Of a stretch of 64,000 nucleotides of DNA, positions 58,794 to 64,000 are shown piece by piece. The position numbers and the translations under genes are program-made. Below the pieces are notes generated by a model. That model was given only the letters and a program-made list of their open reading frames with translations. It was not told where the DNA came from and did no database searches. The DNA is from Pezicula radicicola (lineage: Eukaryota > Ascomycota > Leotiomycetes > Helotiales > Dermateaceae). Numbering within the stretch: the stretch's first letter is position 1; the number at the start of each line of letters is the position of its first letter. The DNA lies in the NCBI GenBank assembly GCA_003008705.1, contig PDUO01000053.1:189891-253890 (forward strand), in the 5' to 3' direction.

Positions 58794-61700
58794 ATGAGTA
58801 ACGAACTCACCATTGAATCGCTCGTCTTTGCGCCATTCCACATCCCGTTCACTCTTTACAACGTTCGCTCTTCTGAGGTTGTCCCGCCCTTGATTGGCAA
58901 CCCCGTTAAAGCCCTCTAGGATGTTGGCGATGATATAGAAGACCTTGAATTCCCACTTGTCTTTCGTAAGGTATTTAAACAAAAGACCAAGTCGGGCTTG
59001 GAACCCTCTTATGTCACAAAGTATTGCCGCCCTATGGTAGGTAGTTTAAGGATCTTTACTACTTATAACGAAACCTTCTCCTGTAATAATATCTTAATTC
59101 GACTTAATGTTTACCAAGATCTTCCTGTCTTTTACATTCAGGCCCTCCTTAACCTAGCCCAGTTATCATTTTCCAACTAATACAGAAAATTCACTCTTAA
59201 CTTCCAAGATTGTAAATTAGATGTTACCTACAGTAACAATAGAACGCAACTTTCTTTTAATCTCCATCCTAGCTTATCTCCTTTTCGTACCATCAACAAT
59301 AAAGATACCCCTAGTAATATTACTCCCCGCCCTCTAGAAACTTTTGTTATATAGTACCTAGCAACAAGTATCGCCTGTTTCGAGTTTATCGCCCAGGGCC
59401 TTCTACAGTACATAACATCGTAGGGAGTATAGTTTTGGTTCCGGGAGTTGGCTCTTACTTGTTAGGACAGAACTTACTGCCTCCGAAATTAGGCTACTAT
59501 AATCTATTCTGCCCTTGTAGATCAATATCGTCTTTAGTATACCAGTATCAAGACTTATAAAGTTGAAACAACTATTACTGTCTCACCTATAAACGAACAA
59601 TTCTAGATTATGAACTTTGAGTGTCCTAATAGTTTCCGGGCCACCGTCCGTACTATCGTCGCTTTAATCCCTCTTAATGATGTAGAACCATTATTTTTGA
59701 ACGCTCCACCGACCAACCCTCTTTTCTGCATCAACATCGCTTCCGATGACCATATTCCTGACTGTTGGAAAGTAGACTCGATTGTAGAATGATGTAGGCC
59801 TAGGGGGGTGCTATATACAGGTAGGAATAGGGGTAGGTTGCGTGTACAATTCAGTGCATAAATACGCATAAATTTAGCAACACTAACCTTGCAGGTACCA
59901 ACGAACAACTCCCTAAAAAATTAACATTGCAAATTCGCCCGACTGTATCCTCGAAGGAGTTTAAGAAAGCTGTTCTTGTTCGTGCTTATACATATTTTCA
60001 ATATATACCTAGAGAACTTACTGTTAGTGAGTCTAAAGGAACCTTATACAGCCAATATACTAGTAGTCGATACAACATTAATTTTATACCCCTTATTCTT
60101 AATAACGTTCTATTTAAAGGTTGTATATATTATATCCCTAGTTATAGCCTAGATAATATACTATAAAAAACCTTTAAACTTAACTATAAACAGGCTACAA
60201 TTATCGATTATATCTAAAAGAACAACTATTATATAGTAGCTATTGTCGGCCCTCCTAGAATAAGTAAAATATCTTCCGCTGTTAAGATTCTCGCTTATAC
60301 TATTACCTATTTAGGCTTTAAGGTCATTGCTACCGCAGAAGGTAATATATAGGCTAATATTATACTTTAAAATCTTATAACTATATTCGTCTACAACTAC
60401 CCAACCCCGCTTAGGTAGATACCCAACATTGTATATCTTATTACACTATTACAAAAGTATCTAATACATCTCCTAGAATTATAAACTATTATCGATAATA
60501 ATATATCCAACCCTGTATATAACTACTATAATCTTAAGACTCTTAGGTATAAGGTATACTTATAAGACTCTATTTATCTTGCCGGAGCTTGCCAGGCACA
60601 GGTAGAACGCTTTCTCAACCTATATAACAAGTTTTCTAAGCGAGGATACATCCTTAACGGTACTACTCAGAAGGAATATACCAGTCTAAAAGACATAATA
60701 GAAATATATATTCTTTAACAAGCTAATATACTTATTGTAACCTGTTCTATAGTAATAAGTCGGCCCCTGATTACGATTACCTCCGATAGGAGATATATAC
60801 CTCGAATTGTATACATTAATAAAGTATATACTACTTGTATCGATCAGGCCCTTATAGTTGTTATTTTAAATTACTACCTTAAGATATTAATCTTGTCTAG
60901 CGACCCTAAGCAAAAAGGGCCTTTTGTTTTTAGTAATACCTAAGTTGCTCTTAGTACTGTGTATTATCTCTCCCAATCCTTATATAAACGTTTAGTTAAT
61001 TACAGTTTCCTATCCGTTATCAATCTCAAGGTTTAGTACAGAATAGAACCAGGCCTTCTTAAGTACCCTAATCAGAAGTTCTATAACAATAAGCTTGTTA
61101 CTGTACAATTAGTCCTCCTTAGTAGAACTCGTAGAAAATAACTCAATAAAACCTTTCTACCTTATAACCTATTAACTATTAGGAATAGTCCTATGTCTTT
61201 CTCCCTGCCAACAAACTTTAATATTATTATCGATGTTATCAACGGCGTTACAGAGAACAACCCTAATCTATCGATATTTAACTATCCCTAAATATCTCTT
61301 ACTATTAATATATATCTTATACTTATTCGACGTAGAATTCCCTAAAACAGTATTTATATCATTTCTCCATATATAGCTACCGTTACTATTGTCTACTACG
61401 CCCTTACTATTGCCGACATTTCCAACCCTAGTGTATTTACTGTCAACTCCGTCCCAGGCCGCGAAGCTGACTTTATTATTTATATATCCGGCTGTAACAT
61501 CAATTCTAAAGGCTTAGGTTTTATAACCGATAATAAACGTACTTATACAGCCCTTACTCAAGCTCGCTACAGTAGAATCATCTTCTCCTTGATAGAGTTC
61601 TTTATATAAGATAGCTTTAATATATATACTATCTCTGACTTCTACGTCTTCCAGCACAAGCACGACAAGGTTGTATCTATTAAGGCCTATAGTTTTCTAT

Positions 61701-61867
61701 CAAGAAACCCCCCTACTCCCGCCTCCGAAGTTTCGGCTCCTAAGGCCTCTAAATATAATTTTCTTACCTCTATGTCTAAACCAACTCTATCTAACCTAAA
61801 GGAACATTGCAGTCTATAGATTCCTAATCTTCTCCTTATTGAAATCGATACAAGCATTGTATTTTAA
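58794..61867 (+). pseudogene. UPF1-like superfamily 1 helicase, copy 2, heavily RIP-mutated
   Basis: ATG 58794 opens NELTIESLVFAPFHIPFTLY, LEFPLVFRKVFKQKTKSGLE, NVYQDLPVFYIQALLNLAQL. One frame runs to about 59790. An intron (about 59791-59894, acceptor TTGCAG) is followed by NEQLPKKLTLQIRPTVSSKE. Helicase motifs: degenerate Walker A GPPRISK at about 60249, motif III SSDPKQKGPFVFS near 60900 (GDPKQL-x-PF in family), and motif VI TALTQARYSRIIFS near 61550-61590 (ALTRA). The 3' end is TAA 61867. More than a dozen in-frame TAG/TAA stops plus AT-rich third bases from 60.0 kb onwards. It is more degraded than copy 1, and its N-terminal domain of ~330 residues has no visible counterpart upstream of copy 1. 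Confidence 0.75.
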
Positions 61868-62640
61868 AGTCAGAAATCTCAAGATCACCTCCGTTTTATT
61901 CAATCATTCAACTAATTCAACCCGAATTTTACTTCCATTCCCGCCTTCAAGTCATCTACCTCTAGCCACTCGGCTCTTCCTGGCACTACACATAGAAATC
62001 CCAATGTCTAATTACATCTATCGTTGCTAAATTCTAGCATTGCACAAAGCCATTTGCAGAATTCCCCTCCATTACCAACATCAGCAGCATTACCTTGTGG
62101 TGGAAATTCACATTCGTTATACGATGCAACTAATGCATTCAGTGTACGTAGATAGTCAAATCAAAGCCCTACAATTCCCTTAATCTCTCCACACGTGCCC
62201 TCTGTGATATTCTTCCCAAACAAGCTTCTCTACCGTATATACTTCTCGCATTTTTACAACTGTGATAGCTCTATCGCTCCTAAGGTATTCCCCTTTACTT
62301 CAATGTATTTCTTTTTTTCAGTTTAATTCAGTCCCACTAATGCAGGACCCAGGATCACCGTCTATCCATCCCTCAAACTCAACAAGTGTACATCTCACAA
62401 CTACAGTGAATAAGCTTATACACCTTCGACTTGTACCATTTGTATCACGACCAGCTTCATTTATTATCCTATTTACTATATATCACTAAGATATTCTAAT
62501 ATAGCGAGGTTAGCGAAGGCTTTATTATTGCGTTTCAATCCTGCCTAGTACTCTACATTGCCTAAAAACCTCTTCAAGTCCCAATATATATACAATGGAC
62601 TTCTTGTAAGAATCTTATTACTTATATACTAGGACCATGA
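61868..62640. other. No gene recognised
   Basis: Short C/T-rich frames on the plus strand, no motif. AT content rises again at about 62.5 kb. Confidence 0.4.
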
Positions 62641-62689
62641 ACTCCTCTAGTATAGAGGGGAAGTCCTTTCTAATCAATACCATCGATGA

Positions 62690-62825
62690 GTCAAAAGTCC
62701 CTTTGTTTAGAACCTTCCGGATGAGTACGATCTTGATGTACTTACTTCTATATTCAGTGGGTTTAAGGGATTCAGAAACGTTCTTTTAGTACCTAGCGTA
62801 CCTATAGTGAATTACTTAGTATAAT
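62690..62825 (+). pseudogene. RRM-like remnant
   Basis: The frame reads KSPFV-stop-NLPDEYDLDVL, TSIFSGFKGFRNVLLVPS, VPIVNYLV. This fits an RNA-recognition motif: RNP2-like F-V-x-NLP, the helix L-x-x-IF, and GF-x-x-V-x-LVP, most like the second RRM of U1A/U2B''-type snRNP proteins. The rest of the fold and the RNP1 motif are not visible. The surrounding DNA is AT-rich and RIP-like. Short, so tentative. Confidence 0.3.
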
Positions 62826-63735
62826 AAATTACTTAGTTATATAGAAGAAAGGAAACAAGGGTATATAAATTAAGAGAGGAATATATACTACCTAATATTA
62901 TAGTGCTTAGGCTAGACTACTAATCCTACTTTATACTTAGCCTTAATACCAACAATTAGTACAAGTAAAAGCCTTTACCTAAGAAGCCGCCTTTCCACTT
63001 AGTAATAGTAAAGAGTATACTTACTACTAGGCCTGTAGGATGAATTATAGTGTCTAAGTAAGTATTATCATCGATTGTACTATATTAATACTACATAAAG
63101 TTTTAAAGATAAGTGGTTACATCGATAAGTTCGCCGATTAGATATATAAGGACCTAAAAAACGGCGAGACTATAAAAGTAGATCACTTTATAGAGGAGCT
63201 TTTGGAGGTAAGATTGAAGGGTGCTTATATAGTATTCTCGGCGGTATATTCAAGTAAATAATCTAGTAGAAACAAATTATTACCTTATAAGGCCTTCGTT
63301 CCCTTCCTATTGTTATCTTGTAAGCTCAACGATAGGTTAATAAGTATTATTTGATTCTATACAACGAGATTCTTCAGTAGCTATAGTCTTGATTCTATAA
63401 ATACTATAGTATCTATTTAAGTCTACTTATAGGTCTTATAATTTTCTTGAGTTTAGTTTATTTAAGTACCTACTACATCCCGATGAATCCTCCTAAATTG
63501 ATGTCTATATTATCTGTTTCAAGCTAGATCTCATAGGGGTTCGTGTACTTTCTAAAGCAGAGTATTTAAGAAGGTAGACTTATTCCAAATAGAAAGATCT
63601 ACTTAAATGATTCTAGTAAGCTTACTATAACTAAGTTTACTGTTGAACTAGTAAGTCGAAGTAAGAGAAACTCTAGACTTTTGTTAAAACAAAGCCTAGG
63701 TTTGGTATTAGTTAGTTTAAGCTCCTAGTATCAGG
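62826..63735. other. RIP-type AT-rich tract, element not identified
   Basis: CA/TG-poor, TA-rich sequence resembling the block at 16.8-20.2 kb in texture. Scattered coding-like shreds (KNGETIKVDHFIEELLEVRL near 63160) are interrupted by stops. No transposon class can be assigned. Confidence 0.5.
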
Positions 63736-63736
63736 G

Positions 63737-64000
63737 CTAGTACAAGGAGTTTTCTTAGTGTAGTCTATAGCTAATTACTTAGCCGGTACTCGAGGTTTTA
63801 AGACTATATCAGAGAAGTTAGCCGCAGCAGAAAATGTCACGATAAAGGGAGAATCTAAGGCAGATAACCTACAGAAGCAAGCAATTCACTTAGTAGCCGG
63901 AAGCCAACTTGCAGCCCGATCTAGAATTAAGCCAGAGCTTCTATTTATCTATACTGTTCTTCAATACATAGCTATCTCTTTCAACGATAACAGCGTCACT
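63737..64000 (+). pseudogene. Unidentified open stretch running off the window
   Basis: After one TAG (VQGVFLV-stop-SIANYLAG) the frame is open to the end with normal codon composition: TRGFKTISEKLAAAENVTIK, SKADNLQKQAIHLVAGSQLA, RIKPELLFIYTVLQYIAI. It contrasts with the AT-rich DNA just before it. No family recognised; probably the 5' or middle part of a gene continuing rightwards. Confidence 0.35.

Noticed and set aside
1..64000. Starship captain (DUF3435 tyrosine recombinase)
   Set aside because: Looked for because DUF3723 is present. No frame with the recombinase layout was found, including the RIP-saturated blocks, although heavy decay could hide one.
1..64000. CRISPR arrays and bacterial-type operators or ribosome binding sites
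   Set aside because: None seen, and none expected in a fungal chromosome. The repeats present are microsatellites, LTRs and inverted repeats.

Overview
The window looks like a piece of a filamentous ascomycete (Pezizomycotina) chromosome. Evidence: short introns with GTRNGT-type donors, fungus-restricted families (Fig1 calcium/mating protein, DUF3723, fungal CorA-like transporter), CT-rich tracts before start codons, and AT-rich blocks in which CpA/TpG has been almost fully turned into TpA, the mark of repeat-induced point mutation (RIP). I cannot fix the genus. A helotialean or related lineage is only a guess.

Layout: (1) 1-2690, AT-rich remains of a hAT transposase on the minus strand, ending in a palindromic inverted repeat. 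(2) 3002-5107, the one clearly intact gene, a GNAT acetyltransferase with an acidic N-terminus and an ankyrin-like C-terminal half. (3) 6.0-16.5 kb, normal-composition DNA holding broken minus-strand genes: an unknown gene, a type I membrane glycoprotein and a Glu-rich protein, with long low-complexity spacers and a weak plus-strand fragment near 15.8 kb. (4) 16.8-20.2 kb, a RIP-saturated block built around a ~2 kb inverted repeat. (5) 20.2-32.6 kb, broken minus-strand genes: two unknown proteins, a small GPI-type secreted protein, a DUF3723 protein and a double-chromodomain protein. (6) 35.6-43.7 kb, more broken single-copy-type genes: GNAT, CorA-like transporter, Fig1 and subtilisin (S8). 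(7) 43.8-61.9 kb, an accessory cluster on the plus strand: a UPF1-like SF1 helicase, a JmjC-like/coiled-coil gene split by a mariner that is itself split by a copia retrotransposon, two broken minus-strand genes, and a second UPF1-like helicase. (8) 62-64 kb, AT-rich again with an RRM-like remnant and an open frame running off the end.

The common theme is a gene graveyard. Nearly every recognisable gene keeps a long single reading frame but is cut by TAA/TAG/TGA codons explainable as CAA/CAG to TAA/TAG or TGG to TAG/TGA. These are C-to-T type changes, mostly CpA to TpA, as in the transposons. I infer that a large, once-duplicated accessory segment was mutated by RIP and then invaded by transposons in at least two rounds. 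The most system-like signal is the pair of UPF1-like helicases bracketing a JmjC-like gene, together with DUF3723 (a known cargo family of Starship giant transposons) and chromodomain genes. No captain recombinase was found, so a Starship is only a hypothesis. No tRNA, rRNA or CRISPR array could be supported.
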